Shown here piece after piece: positions 11,850-22,847 of a DNA stretch of 64,000 bases. Position 1 is the stretch's first letter, and every line of letters begins with the position of its first letter. The position numbers were made by a program, and so were the translations under genes. The notes below the pieces were generated by a model. The model was not told where the DNA came from, made no database searches, and was given only the letters and a program-made list of their open reading frames with translations. The stretch is taken from contig NC_134545.1 in NCBI RefSeq assembly GCF_050624435.1, positions 86,456,063 to 86,520,062 on the forward strand, in the 5' to 3' direction. The DNA comes from Tenrec ecaudatus (lineage: Eukaryota > Chordata > Mammalia > Afrosoricida > Tenrecidae).

Positions 11850-12652
11850 TCATTTTCTAAGCAAATAATCTGAGACCCTGGACAATATGAAGAAGAATGT
11901 GGCACTGGGGTTTGGAGGAAAGCTTATTCATAACCCCCGACATGCAGATGACACAACCTTGCCTGCTCAAAATGAGAAACACTTGAAGCACTTGCTGATG
12001 CAGATCAAGGACCGCAGCCTTCAGTGTGGGTTACAGCACGATGTAAAGAAAACCCAAATCCTCACAGCTGGGCCAATACACAGAGACGATTAAAGTGATC
12101 GCGGATGGATGGACGAGCAATGCTCGTGGAAGCAGCAGCCAAGAGATCAAAGGACAGGTTGCCTTGGGTAAATACATTGCATAAGGCCTCTTTAAAGTAC
12201 TGACGAGCAAGGATGTCACTCTGAGAGCTAAGGCGTGCCTGACTCAAGTCGTGGTATTTCCAGTCACCGTGTATGCCGTGTGAAAGTTGTCCATTGAACA
12301 AGGGAGACCAGAAAGGAATGTGTGCATCTGAATGATGATACTGGAGAGGGACATCGAAAGTACTATGCCCTGACTTGGAAGAAGTACAGGCATAATGTGA
12401 GGCTGGCAAGACTTCATCTTCCTTACTTGACTATGTTATCAAAAGAGAGCAGTCCCTGGGAAGGACATCACACGTGGCAAAGTAAGGCCAGTGAAAAGGA
12501 GGAAGGCCCTTTGACAAGCTAGATCGACACGGTGGCTGCCAGGATGGGCTCAAACATAACCATTGTGAGACTGGTGCAGGACCGGGCAGTGTTTGGATCT
12601 GTGGTGCCAGGGTCACTATGAGTTGACGACAACTTGATGGCACCTAACAACC
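11850..12652 (+). mobile_element. RTE-class LINE, RT core to 3' end
   Basis: Translation of 11,887-12,093 gives part of reverse transcriptase with the catalytic motif read as HADDTTL (normally YADDTTL), so the Tyr is lost. The 3' part ends with GACCGGGCAGTGTTTGGATC and GGCACCTAACAACCACA, the family's usual tail. Stops after residue 68 show it is dead. Confidence 0.85.
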
Positions 12653-13402
12653 ACAGAGAGACAGACTAGTGGTGGCCAGTGGCTGGCTTGGGTTGGACCT
12701 CCTCCTACTCACCTGCATTTGTCTCATCCATCACCATTGAGATGGCACCAACTGGTCCCAGGCAGTTGGGACGGGAGAGGTGAGCTTCATGCACTTCAAA
12801 GGAGTTTATTTTCTATTAAGAGGCTTGTGAATTGAGTCTCAGTAAGTGCGAATACCTCCAAAATGGAAACTTGTAGTGGCTTTAGGGGTGCTCAAAGGAG
12901 ACTGAAGCTTGGGATTGCAGAAGGTAGGCGTTTCCCCATGTTTATCACTTGACTTTCCAGAGGGACCCTGATGGGACCTGCTTTTGACATCTCAGGTGAG
13001 GAAGAGACTGCTCTCTTTGATTTCCTCTCATTCTCCATGTCCCCTGCTCTTAAGTGGCCTTTTACCATTAGCAGCACATTGGGACACTAGCATCGGAAGC
13101 TCTGGACCTCTTTCCTGCCTGGCAGTGACCGATTCTCCTGCTCAGCACTCCCATTGTCGGCATGTTGTATAGACCCTTTCCTTCCAACGTGAATTTTATT
13201 CTTGCCCATTTTCTGCCCGATCATAAAGACTTCTAAGGTTAACGCCTTTGTCCAAAGTCACACAACCTGTTGGGAACAAAAAGCTTAGGCCAGAACCTAA
13301 GCTCAGTCCGGGGGTAGTCCACTCATATTGCCAATGAAGAATTTTATTTTCCTAATGGCTGCTTGTGGCCTGGAGAGGGAAACCCTAGCCAATCCGAGAC
13401 CA
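12653..13402. other. no gene; L2/MIR trace near the end
   Basis: 12,653-13,190 has no recognised feature, though AGACAGACTAGTGGTGGCCA at the start could be L1 resumed after the RTE insertion. About 13,195-13,310 resembles L2/MIR (CTTTGTCCAAAGTCACACAA). Confidence 0.35.
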
Positions 13403-13431
13403 GGGTTTTGTTGTTGTTGTTGTTGTTTTGG
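13403..13431. repeat. (TTG)n simple repeat
   Basis: Seven TTG units followed by a G run. Confidence 0.95.
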
Positions 13432-13689
13432 GGGGGTTTCCTTTAACCCCCAGTCTTCCAGAGGATGCCAGAGATAATAAGAAATCAATGAACGGTGACC
13501 CCTCCCAAAGGGTGCACGTCAGAGGCCCAGCACAAACATCAGGCTGAGCCTTCTCCTTTCTCGGTGCCTGTGTGGGCAACTGCAGTCCCTGCACCTGTCA
13601 GTCAGAACCCGCATGCGAAGGGGGCTCCTCAGACTAAGCACAGGAGTGCTGGGCATTGGTCTCCTGATTCCAAAGAAAGAGTTCACACT

Positions 13690-13860
13690 TGGAGGAGCCA
13701 GAGGCAAAAGAGCTCAGCAGTTCAGAGCGCCTGCTTTCAAGGTCAACAGAGCTGAATTTAAATCCTGGCTGTCTCACTTTGGAAGATTTCCTTCACTCCT
13801 CTGAACTTCAGCGTCTTCAGTGGGGATAGCTACTCATTTAGGAGATGACATGTTCACGGG
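13690..13860 (+). mobile_element. MIR SINE
   Basis: GAGCTGAATTTAAATCCTGG, then GTCTCACTTTGGAAGATTTC and the GGGGATAGCTACTCATTTAG tail follow MIR order. Confidence 0.6.
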
Positions 13861-13934
13861 CAGAAGAATTACTGTGGAATAATATTGACGAGAGGGTGAA
13901 ACGAGACCAGGTGTGGAAAGCTCTTCATGAAGTT

Positions 13935-14155
13935 CCTTGTGTGTGATGCTGTTGCTGCTGCTGTTGTCATCATGTAGTCGACCTTGACTCGTAGAGACTC
14001 TGTGTTCTGAGCAGAACTGCTCTGCAGAGAGTTTTCAAGACCCTGATCTTTCAGACACAGACCGCCAAGCTTTACTTTCAAGGCGCCTTGGGGTGGTTTT
14101 GAGACACCAACCTTTCGGCCAGTAGTAGAGTGCTTAGCCATTTTTACCACCAGGG
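13935..14155 (-). mobile_element. long AfroSINE relative
   Basis: Contains CTGTTGCTGCTGCTGTTGTC, GACTCGTAGAGACTCTGTG, AGAGTTTTCAAGACCCTGAT and the tRNA-like end TAGTAGAGTGCTTAGCC. Same family as at 15,225, 18,486 and 22,245. Confidence 0.7.
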
Positions 14156-14189
14156 GGGAGTTAGAACTTAACTGGTATCCCTTCTATTG

Positions 14190-14345
14190 TTGTCCCTGGG
14201 TGAACAAATGGTTAATAACTCAGACGATGTCCTGGAGGTCTACAAAAACAAACAAAAAAATAAACAGCCACGGAAGACGCTAGGGAGCACAGCTCTACTC
14301 TGACACATGTAGGGTGGCCATGGGTTGGAACCGAGTTGATGTCAA
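14190..14345 (+). mobile_element. AfroSINE, internally rearranged
   Basis: GAACAAATGGTTAATAACTC at the head, an A-rich internal stretch, and GGGTGGCCATGGGTTGGAAC at the end. Confidence 0.6.
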
Positions 14346-15224
14346 CTGGAATCATTTTATTATCTCTCCTAAAACTTCCTGTCATTATCAAGTGACCCAA
14401 AACTTCGAGCAGGGTTGGCCATGTCTCCCCAGATCATGTCAAAGCCTTCTTGGCTGTCCCTCTATGGCTAGAGCAAGCCTGGGGCATCTCGTCTGGATTC
14501 CATCTATTCACTCGCCATCAATCATGGTGCATCTGCTAGATTCCAAGACTACCTGTGGCCTGCCAGTTATACAGAAAGGCATCGCTGCCAGCCAGTGCCA
14601 TCAGCGAGTGACGGGTGAGGCCACCGAAGAGCTCCTGGGAGACAATGAAGGTCTTGAAGGGGACCTCGGAGGCCATCCAGGCAGAGGGAGCGGCACGTGC
14701 AAAGGGGAGTGTCTGGAAGATGTCATATTTGGGCAGGGTGAACAAAGCTTTGCATCACTGGATGGAGAAAGAGTGGAGACCCAAAGAAAACAGAGGTAAG
14801 TCTGGAAATTTGTGGCCAGGTTATAAAAGGTCTCAGATGCTTGACTGAGGTGTCTAAAGGAGGGTCAGCGGAGCTTTTTCAGCACACCGTGTGATTGATC
14901 TGTATTGATCTGGCTTTGGTTTCGACATTTGGGTTCTGGGTGCTTGGTGGTGGAAAGATAGCGGCATGTGTCTCATTCTTCCAGAGCTGGGAAGGGCGTC
15001 CAGGGAAAGTGCCTTTGTTCCTTGCACACCAGGAGAGAAGCTGCTTTCTTCTCCACTCTCTACTCTGCTTTGCCTTCATCCCGGTTTTCTTTCAAAGGCT
15101 CCTGGAGGAGTTTCCCGCAGAACAGAACAAAGCTGAGGTTTATTCCATTCAGAGGTCTCACTGGTAGTGCTGAAGACTGGTGTTGAGCTTAGCGTCGGAA
15201 CAGAAAGCCACAGTGGAGTCATTG
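14346..15224. other. no gene recognised
   Basis: An open frame of 161 codons (14,314-14,799) exists but has no similarity I recognise, overlaps the SINE end and has no splice or promoter context. I treat it as chance. Confidence 0.4.
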
Positions 15225-15440
15225 ACTCCTCTTCTGGTCATGATTATGGTCGTAGGAGTGAGCCACCTTCTTGTCAGGCCCAACTCACAGTGACCCTGTG
15301 TCCATCAAGGTCAAGTGCTTTCTATGAGTGGTTTTGGGAAAGAAGATCACCAGGTATTTCTGCCAAGGCACCTCTGGGGAGGCTGAGCCCACACTTTTTG
15401 AGTTAGCAGCCTTGTCCTCAGCCATTGCACCATGAGGGCA
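15225..15440. mobile_element. long AfroSINE relative
   Basis: CACAGTGACCCTGTGTCCAT, GGTCAAGTGCTTTCTATGAG, then GCACCTCTGGGGAGGCTGAG follow the same order as the element at 13,935. Diverged. Confidence 0.55.
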
Positions 15441-15527
15441 TCTTCCTGGTCATGAGGCCTGGTGCCACCACTCCTCAGCGCCCAGGAGTCAGGAGAATGG
15501 AGTTGAGAGCTGCCTCCCACTTAGCAG

Positions 15528-15735
15528 TGGCTGTTGTTGCTCAGTGCCAACAAGTTGGGATCCGATTCATAGTGATGCTGTGCATGACAGAACGGAACCC
15601 CACATGGTCCTAAACCAGCCTCACGATTGTCCCCATGCCTGCGCCCATTGTTGCCACCACTGTCTCCATCCATCTCATTGAGGGCCTTTCTCTTCTGGGG
15701 TCCCCCTCCACGTGCCCAAGCAAGATGTCCCCAAA
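15528..15735 (-). mobile_element. RTE-class LINE 3' fragment
   Basis: The given strand shows GCCCATTGTTGCCACCACTG and ATCCATCTCATTGAGGGCC, the inverse of the RTE 3' end. Confidence 0.7.
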
Positions 15736-16221
15736 GGTAGATGAGTTGAAAGAACCACCATCCAATCCCTGGGGCCCCGCTTCAGCACCTCTCCTTGGCC
15801 CCTATCCCAGTCAATTACTGCAAGGAGCCTTTCAGAGGGGGCTTTCAGCTGGGGTGGAATTCACAGCTGGCACTCAGTGTCATTCCAGGGCAGCCTAATA
15901 GCTGAGTGAAGTGCCTTACTTAAATGTCAAGGTCGGGTGGCTAAGCCACTGGAGCTGCTCTGGAGATGGGAATAGAGGTCCCATCTTCACTCCCAGGCTC
16001 TCCCTGCAAGACGTTGCCCCTTTGAGGCTGTCTCTAAGCTTCTCCTGTGTCCCTCAAGGTGATGAGCTTAAGATGGTCTCCCCACCCACTCCTCCGTCCC
16101 TCAACCTGCTGAGGGCTTCTTCAGCAGGTTCTGGGCTGCTTAGGGAAAGGGAGGAATTCTTCTACAATAACAATACCATGAGCATTCATATTGCCATTCC
16201 CAAGTGCTTACTCTGCAGCTA
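15736..16221. other. no gene recognised
   Basis: Unique-looking sequence; nothing supported. Confidence 0.4.
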
Positions 16222-16420
16222 AGGAGTCCTGCAGTGGTCGTGGTGAAGGTGCTGGCCTGCGATCCTCAAGGTCAGCAGTTCGAAACCATTAGCTGCTCTG
16301 TGGGAGAAAGACAAGGGTCTCTATTCCCATACAGAGCTACACGCTCGGCTAATCCACATGCTCACCGAAACATCGAAGCTTTGAGTCCACCCAAAAGGGG
16401 GCTTGGAGGAAAGGGCTCCT
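16222..16420 (+). mobile_element. AfroSINE
   Basis: GGAGTCCTGCAGTGGTCGTG head, GTCAGCAGTTCGAAACCATT B-box region and CTGTGGGAGAAAGACAAGG follow in order. Confidence 0.7.
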
Positions 16421-16624
16421 GGTGATTGAATTCTGAAAAATCAGCCTGAACAAACCCAATGACCCACCTGCGATGAATTGGAGTTGGCTCAGCTGGTAAC
16501 TGGTGGTTAGGAATCCCAGTTTACAAACGAGGAGGCCGCATCCCAGAGAGGGCAGGCAAACGTTGCAAGGTCACGGAGTCTCAGAGTCACCCTAGCGCTT
16601 CCTCGACCTTGTGCTACTTGTGAC

Positions 16625-17010
16625 TTGGTAGACTGTGCTGTAACGCTTTAGAGTCCCAGAGCCCTGGGTTCGGATCCTTGCTCAACCAGTAACCGACTCT
16701 GGCACTTTGGACAAATGACTTAGCTTCTCTGAGCCTCAGAGACTCTGAGCGGTGGTGTAGCGGTCATGCATTGGTTTTACGATCTGAATTGTAGGCAGTT
16801 CAAAACCACCAGCAGCTCCTCGGGAGGCAGATTGGGTTTTCTACTCCCATCAGCAGTTACAGTCTCATAAATCCAGGGCACTATGAGTCAACATTGACCA
16901 GACTGCAGCAAGTGTTTTGAGTCTCTTAGCCTCAGCTAACCCATCCGGAAAATGGGGCTAGAAGTCGTGGTCCTGCTCGCAGGGCTGCTGTAAAGCCTCC
17001 CAGGCAGTCA
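16625..17010 (+). mobile_element. MIR SINE split by an AfroSINE
   Basis: The MIR runs 16,625-16,741 (GGGTTCGGATCCTTGCTCAA, ACTTAGCTTCTCTGAGCCTC) and resumes at about 16,926 (CTTAGCCTCAGCTAACCCAT, GGAAAATGGGGCTAGAAG). Between them, 16,742-16,925, lies an AfroSINE (CGGTGGTGTAGCGGTCATGC, AACCACCAGCAGCTCCTCGG). The string (T/C)TxAGCCTCAG on both sides looks like the target duplication. Confidence 0.75.
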
Positions 17011-18485
17011 CTGGTGATGATCAGAGACGAGGTGTGGGCCCTGTTCTCTCTCCCTTGGGAGCTGTGCTTGGGTGTTGACTCTCCACCAGGCTGGCAGGGC
17101 CTGGCACTGCCCCTCTCCCCACAGTGAGTGGAAGCAGCCCCTGGGGCCAGGGCAGGGGGAGGGGAGCTTGAGGGTCTGCAGGCCAGCCCCGAGGGCCTCA
17201 GGGGGGAGATTGGCCAGAGTTGCAGGTGCACCAATTACTTTCCCCTAGAAGAAAACGTGTTGGGCGGTGGGGGCTCCCCCTCACCTCCCCACGCTGCTCA
17301 GCCCTGACCTTTGGTTCTGCAGAAGGCAGTGGCAGCCCCAGTCCACTGGCTGGTCGTTTGTCTTCAAATTTCATAGCCTCCCTGAGGCTCCCCTCCCTTT
17401 CCCAGCCACTTCCCAGGCCGGCGGCCGGCAGCCTTCGTGGCAGCTCGGGTTTCAGTCTGGGGAGCTTTGTTCAGAATGGAGTTTCTGGTTGGGCTAATCC
17501 CTGGGTGTGCGTGGCCAGTGCTGGCTGGGAGAGGCTGAAGCTGCCCGCCTTGGCCAAGGACAGAGGCGGGAGCCGGGCTGTCCAGCTAGAGCCAGAGGGT
17601 AACCAGTAGGCCTGGAGCCCACCAAGCCTTCTTCACTGGAAGGTTCCCCACCATCTTCCCCGGGGAGGCCCCAGAGGACCCCAAAGGACTCAGACCCTCC
17701 ATCTCCTTCCCCACCTGCAGTGGGGGTGGTGACCACCCAGACAGCAAAATCTGAGAGGGGGGGCCCAAGATTGTCTTCACCTATCGGATGGGACAGGCCA
17801 CTATAGAGGCTTTGTTCAAGAAAGAGTTCTGTGGCTTTAAAAATCTATGTCTTATTTTTAATGAATAATCAAGGTCAAACTCTTCATCGACGAGGAAGTC
17901 AAGTCGCAGAGAGATTATTTCCCTGGGACCTGCCCCCAGCCTCACCCCGCCCCCTGCTTCTATGATTTCATCCAGCAGAGTTCTTGGGGCTAACCTGCGT
18001 ATCACCCTCCCATGTTGGGGGGCAGCTCAGAGGCAGGGATCTTGATTGTCTACCCCTGCTCTCCAGCCCAGTGTGGTGAACTGAATGGCAATTGAGCCAG
18101 TTGAGCTGAACTCCCCCAGAACCAGCCCCGGGTCCTTTCTCCCACGAGGCAGCCAGCCCCAGCCTTCTCGGGTCTTCACACGACCCCAGCCTCTGCCTCA
18201 GCTCCCTCTGCCTCAGCCTCTTCCTCATCTCATCAGACTTGGCTCATTGTGGCCATCTGATGAGGAGATGGGAAGCCTTGGGTCAGAGACCAACCCCAGG
18301 ACACACTGCCACTTCCTTGGGTGCCTTCCGCTAATGCCTCAAAAGCCCACTGCCATGGGCGCTTCTGACTGACAGGGACCCTCCCTAGAGTTTCCGAGCT
18401 GGTAACTCTTTACAGGAGCAGACACCCGCATCTTGTTCCCAGGGCTCAGCCGGTGGGTTTGCACCCCAGCATGTAAGAAAATCCT
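17011..18485. other. no gene; one candidate regulatory island
   Basis: GC-rich unique sequence without recognised coding. The AT-rich island at 17,800-17,920 is listed separately. Confidence 0.4.
17800..17920. promoter_or_regulatory. candidate conserved non-coding element
   Basis: An AT-rich island in GC-rich surroundings, with GGCTTTAAAAATCTATGTC and TTTTTAATGAATAATCAAGG (two homeodomain-type cores next to an AAGGTCA nuclear-receptor half site). It is not a repeat I know. Enhancer role is inferred from composition and location only. Confidence 0.3.
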
Positions 18486-18985
18486 AAACATTCAACCCCT
18501 TGCCCTCGAGTTGATTCTGACTCATGGGGGGCCTGAGTGTTAGAGCAGACCGATACTCCACAGGGTTTACAGCAGGTGTCATTGTATGGAAGTAGACTGC
18601 ATAGAGGCCTTTCTTCCATATAGGAAGTAGACTGCATAGAGGCCTTTCTTCCGTATAGGAAGTAGACTGCATAGAGGCCTTTCTTCCATATAGGAAGTAG
18701 ACTGCATAGAGGCCTTTCTTCCATATAGGAAGTAGACTGCATAGAGGCCTTTCTTCCATATAGGAAGTAGACTGCATAGAGGCCTTTCTTCCATATAGGA
18801 AGTAGATTCCATAGAGGCCTTTCTTCCATATAGGAAGTAGACTGCATAGAGGCCTTTCTTCCATATAGGAAGTAGATTCCATAGAGGCCTTTCCCAGGGT
18901 CTCTCCCCACTGGGTAGGTTCAAGTTGCCAAATTTTCAGTTTGTAACCCAGCTCAAACAGTTTGCTCTTCCCAGAGATCTAGTGC
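18486..18985. mobile_element. long AfroSINE relative containing a minisatellite
   Basis: The SINE head (CTCGAGTTGATTCTGACTCA, CTCCACAGGGTTTACAGC) is at 18,500-18,587. Its expected continuation after the CCAGGCCTTTCTTCC motif resumes at about 18,893 (CCCACTGGGTAGGTTCAAGT, then the inverse tRNA-like end to about 18,985). The 300 bp in between is the tandem array listed next. Confidence 0.75.
18588..18892. repeat. 35-bp minisatellite, 9 copies
   Basis: The string AGGCCT recurs exactly every 35 bp (18,605, 18,640 ... 18,885). The unit starts GGAAGTAGACTGCATAGAGG and ends CCTTTCTTCCATATA. Variants: CCGTATA in copy 2, and ATTCC for ACTGC in copies 7 and 9. All three minus-strand frames are open because no frame of the unit has a stop, giving long but meaningless frames. 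Confidence 0.95.
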
Positions 18986-19540
18986 TCAGTCCAGAGTAAA
19001 AGAAAGAAGAAAACCAAAGACTCAAAGAAGAAGCTAGTCTAGAGGACCAATAGTCTAAAGAGACCACAGCCTCATCTACCTTAAGACCAGAAGAACTAGA
19101 TGGAACCCAACTAGCACCTCCAACCATTCTATCAGGGACATGACTGATGCTCCTGAATATAATGGGAGAAAAATGTAGAACGAAACTCAAATAATCATAA
19201 AAAATTAATTGTCACTGGTATAACCTAGCTAGAGGAAGCCCCCAGGATATTGTCCTGGGATATCCTGTAAGCTTGGATCTCAACCCATTACCAGAAGTCA
19301 CTTTTCAGCCAATGACAGATTAACTTGTAAAAAATATGAGTACTATACTCTCTACATGATCATCTAAATGCCCCCAGGGGGTAAACATTTACCATAGGTA
19401 AGAGGGTAAATGGGACAGAAGGTTAGAGGGGCAGTGGGACAGGGAAGCTAGACAGAGAGAAACAGAAAAACCGGAATAGAAACAACAGGAGTGTTGTCAC
19501 ATTGTGAACCAATGTCACTGAATGTAGCCAATGTCACTGA
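18986..19540 (+). mobile_element. afrotherian L1 3' region
   Basis: Contains GACCAGAAGAACTAGATGGA, GGAGAAAAATGTAGAACGAA, AGTCACTTTTCAGCCAATGA and AACCAATGTCACTGAATG, the order of an L1 3' end I know from elephant. Confidence 0.6.
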
Positions 19541-19620
19541 ACAACAAACCAAACCCACTGCCATAGAGTCAGTTCCAACTCATAGTGACCCTATGTAGAA
19601 ACTGTTCCGTGAGATTCTAA
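19541..19620 (+). mobile_element. AfroSINE-relative fragment
   Basis: CACTGCCATAGAGTCAGTTC and CTCATAGTGACCCTATGTAG are diagnostic for the long SINE family. Confidence 0.6.
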
Positions 19621-19810
19621 TTTTCTGTGTAAATGTTGACTAAAACCACAACCTGATATTTAAAAAGAAGAAAGAAAAAGTGCCCAGTTAATTTGCCATG
19701 ACTTGCACAAGGCACAGGGAAGAAGAAAAGGTTGGGTAAGGGGAGTGCTAAACGGCTCTGGATGTTGGTTTCCTGTACTCCTGTCCCTTGGGTTCCCCCC
19801 GCCCCCACCA

Positions 19811-20022
19811 CGACTCCCTTGGTGGCATAGGGGGTTAGGCATTAGGCTGCTACCCACAAAGTCAACAGTTTGAAACCAGCAGGAGCTCCAAGGGAGAAAG
19901 ATGAGGCTTTCCACAACTGCAGTGTGTTGCAGGCTCAGAAACCCACAGAGACAGTTCTACCCTGTCCCAGAGGGTTAATAGGAGTCAGCATCGACTCGCT
20001 GGCAGTACATTTGATGTTTTTG
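19811..20022 (+). mobile_element. AfroSINE
   Basis: ACTCCCTTGGTGGCATAGGG head, GTTTGAAACCAGCAGGAGCT, GGGAGAAAGATGAGGCTTTC and AGTCAGCATCGACTCGCTGG tail: near full length. Confidence 0.85.
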
Positions 20023-20229
20023 AGTTTTCAGCAACGTATACTTGACTTTCTCCCCAATTTGGTGGGTTTCTTTGGGGTGGGGGGGGAATGGGAGACAAAC
20101 CCAGATCTGAGGCGCATCATGGTAAGGACCCCTAGGAGAAAGAAGGGAGTTCCACACCTGCCTGTGCTCTGTCCTCCCAGGTCTCTAGGGGACCTAGACT
20201 TTGAGACAAGTCGAGCGAGAGAGAGAGGC

Positions 20230-20360
20230 AGAGGCAAGGCTCTCTCTTCTCTCTCTCTCCCCTCTCTCTCTGTCACACACACACACACACAAACGTGCGC
20301 GCGCACACTCACAATGCAGAAGCAGTTGAGTGCTTAACTGTTTGCACCACCAGGAGCACC
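20230..20360. repeat. (CT)n/(CA)n tract followed by a SINE end
   Basis: CT-rich run (about 20,236-20,270), CACACACACACACACACA (about 20,273-20,290), a GCGCGC stretch, then the inverse SINE end GAGTGCTTAACTGTTTGCAC. Confidence 0.85.
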
Positions 20361-22244
20361 CATCAAGCCACTCGGACACTGCGGCAGCGCACACGCCGGG
20401 GCACTGCAGAGAGTGAGGAAATGGAAGACATCTTCCCTCTCTCCTGCTACCCCACAGCTCCACTGAAGAGCCCCCGGACCAGGGCCCCATCACACTCAGC
20501 TCCCTGGTCACAACCAGCCATAGTTTGACCCCTCCGCTCAGTCAGCTTCTAGCTTGAGCCATCTGGTCATCCACTCACCTTGCTCTCAGCCTCTGCTCAG
20601 ACCCCAACTCTACCCACATGCTCACTTCAGAGTACCCCTAAAAGCCACCTCTCCCTCCTGGGCTCCTGGCACCTCTTCCTAAGGGCCTCCTCTTCCATTC
20701 ACTCTGAACCCTGCCCCTCCCCCACAGGAGGGTCAGCCCCCACCCCCCCTAAGGGAAGTGAGTGGAATTTGAGCCCAAACCCCTGGGATCCTTCTGACCC
20801 GGCCTAGTCTATTGGAAGTGAGATCAGGCAGATCCTACATGGTGTATTACCCATGATGAATGTTTTATGAGTTGGCTCTTCATTACTGAAGGCTGGGGAA
20901 GGCGGGGAAGGGGGGGTGCTGGCAGAGCCCAGGGAGCGAAACAGGATGGGGGTGCTGGGTGGCTGAGTAGCTCAGGTGGAGGTTATAGGGGACAGGGGTG
21001 TTCTGTGTGAAGACCACCTGGGCAGCGCTCCATGGAGCCTTGTCACATTGGTGTGACTACATGTCAGAGGCTGGGAGCCAGGAGGAGTCGGGGTCAAAGG
21101 AGGACGATCTTGAACCTGGGTGTTTGGCAGCGGAGTGCCTGTGGGCAAAGAGGGACCTCCAAGGTCACGGACTGGTTCTCCAGCCAGTTGGCCTGGTCTC
21201 AGGGCCCTGGGGCAGCGACTCCTCGGAGCTCACTATACTGCCACCCACAGCCCAAGCCCCTCTGCCTGGCATTGTCTAGTCCTCCAGGCTCTAGGTAAGA
21301 GGCAGGCTGGCTGCAAACCTGACAGGGCCCTGGCCACGCTTCTCCTTACTCAGTCACCAGGCCTGGCCCAAAGCCAGGGCCCATCCAATTGGGAACCTGG
21401 ACTGACTCCCAAATGCCAAAGTCAGAGGCCTCGCTTGGCACAAGACAGTGCCTGACTCTCCCCACCACCAGACACAGCCAGAGTAGACAGGGGCACCAGC
21501 ACAGTGCCCAGTCCAATGAAGGACTGCGGCAGCTTCAGCTTGCTGGCAGATAGTGAGTTGGCAGGGCAGGGCTGAGCTCCCGGACGTTCTCAGCTCTGCC
21601 AGTAGCAGGGGTGGGGTGTGTGTGGGGGGTCAGCTCTTCACCTGCCCACCTGGGCAGTTAGTTCTTGAGGTCAGCAAGAGATCCAGATGGGGAAGGAAGA
21701 CAATCAAAGGGGCCTGCCTGGCCGAATAGGACCTGCCACAGGAACATGGGACTTGGGGACCCCCTGGAGTTTCTGCCAGCTCCCCCCTGTCTGTGTTAGT
21801 ACCACTTACTCCTCCTCTCTCCTCTGTGCTCTCTGGCTCAAAACTTCCCTTCATGTTCCCCTTTGAAGTCCTTTGGTTGCTATGGAAACCCAGTGGCCAG
21901 GAAGAAATCGGAATTTGGGGAGGTTCTTGGGGGTCCAATCCAACAGCCCTTCCTTAGATGTTTGTGTGTCCAGGGTTTTGGAGACATTTCGTGCCACTTC
22001 AGAAAATGGGGGTCAGGTTGTGTGTATGCCTGGGTGACAAAGAGAGGTCATGCATCCCATGACCCCCCCTCAGCCTCCCACCCTTCAGACATTTCCCCAC
22101 CCCCACCCTGGGTTCAGAGATGCCCAGCCCACCTTCCTGACTCCATAGCCTCAGGCAGGGTGGACTCCTCTCTCAGGAGTTGAGAGCATCCACAAATGTT
22201 TCCTAAGGCACATTTGTGATCCGTGCTGTGCCCAGTACTGTCTC
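20361..22244. other. 1.9 kb without recognised genes or repeats
   Basis: GC-rich unique-looking sequence. Open frames here are short and overlap in several phases, as expected by chance in GC-rich DNA. Confidence 0.4.
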
Positions 22245-22472
22245 GCTGCTGGGTGCCATCCAGTACTGTCTTGGTGCTGGGTGCCATCCAGTAGGACTCA
22301 GCAACAACCTACGACAGGCTAGGACTAACTGCCCCAGACCGGTTTGCTAGTTATAGAATATTCGGGGTGGGGGTGGATCCCCAGGTCTTTTCTCGTGCAA
22401 AAAAGCCACTGGGTTCAAATTGCTGACCTTTCTAGTTCACTGCCGAGTGTTTAACCTTTGCACGCCCAGGGC
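22245..22472 (-). mobile_element. long AfroSINE relative with short internal duplication
   Basis: GCTGGGTGCCATCCAGTACT recurs 24-28 bp later, followed by the SINE body and TTCAAATTGCTGACC plus GAGTGTTTAACCTTTGCACG near the end. Confidence 0.6.
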
Positions 22473-22548
22473 TTCTTTCCGATACTGACAACTCATCCAT
22501 GAGCAAGTCTGACAAAGTCTCAGCTTTGTTTGAATTTTAAAAAAATGC

Positions 22549-22847
22549 GCCGGGCGTGGTGGCGCGCCCCTGTAGTCCCAGCTACTCGGGAGGCTGAGGC
22601 TGGAGGATCACTGGAGTCCAGGAGTTCTGGGTTGCAGTGCGCTATGTCGATCGGGTGTCCGCACTAAGTTCGGCATCAATATGGTGACCTCCTGGGAGCG
22701 TGGGGCCACCAGGTTGCCTAAGGAGGGGTGAACCGGCCCAGGTCAGAAATGGAGCTGGTCAAAACTCCCGTGCTGATCAGTAGTGGGATCGCGCCTGTGA
22801 ATAGTCACTGTACTCCAGCCTGGGCAACATAGCGAGACCCCATCTCT
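22549..22847 (+). pseudogene. RN7SL: 7SL (signal recognition particle) RNA retropseudogene
   Basis: A full-length 7SL copy of about 299 bp, with both the Alu-domain ends and the central S domain (GTGTCCGCACTAAGTTCGGC, GGTGACCTCCTGGGAGC, GGAGGGGTGAACCGGCCCAG). Compared from memory with human 7SL it carries roughly 17 changes, most of them CpG to TpG or CpA. It ends in an A-run after TCTCTTTTG. This points to a retrotransposed, decaying copy rather than a working gene. 7SL RNA scaffolds the SRP that targets secretory proteins to the ER. Confidence 0.85.

Noticed and set aside
14314-14799. 161-codon plus frame
   Set aside because: No recognisable domain, begins inside a SINE end, no conserved context.
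18588-18892. Regular 35-bp repeats that might look like a CRISPR array
   Set aside because: There are no variable spacers: units are directly adjacent, and the host is a mammal.
18446-18923. Three overlapping minus-strand open frames of 114-154 codons with repeated SMEERPL/LYAVYF-type words
   Set aside because: They are the three frames of the 35-bp minisatellite, which lacks stops; no promoter, splice or homology support.
22549-22847. Functional 7SL gene
   Set aside because: Multiple CpG-decay changes and a 3' A-run indicate a retropseudogene.
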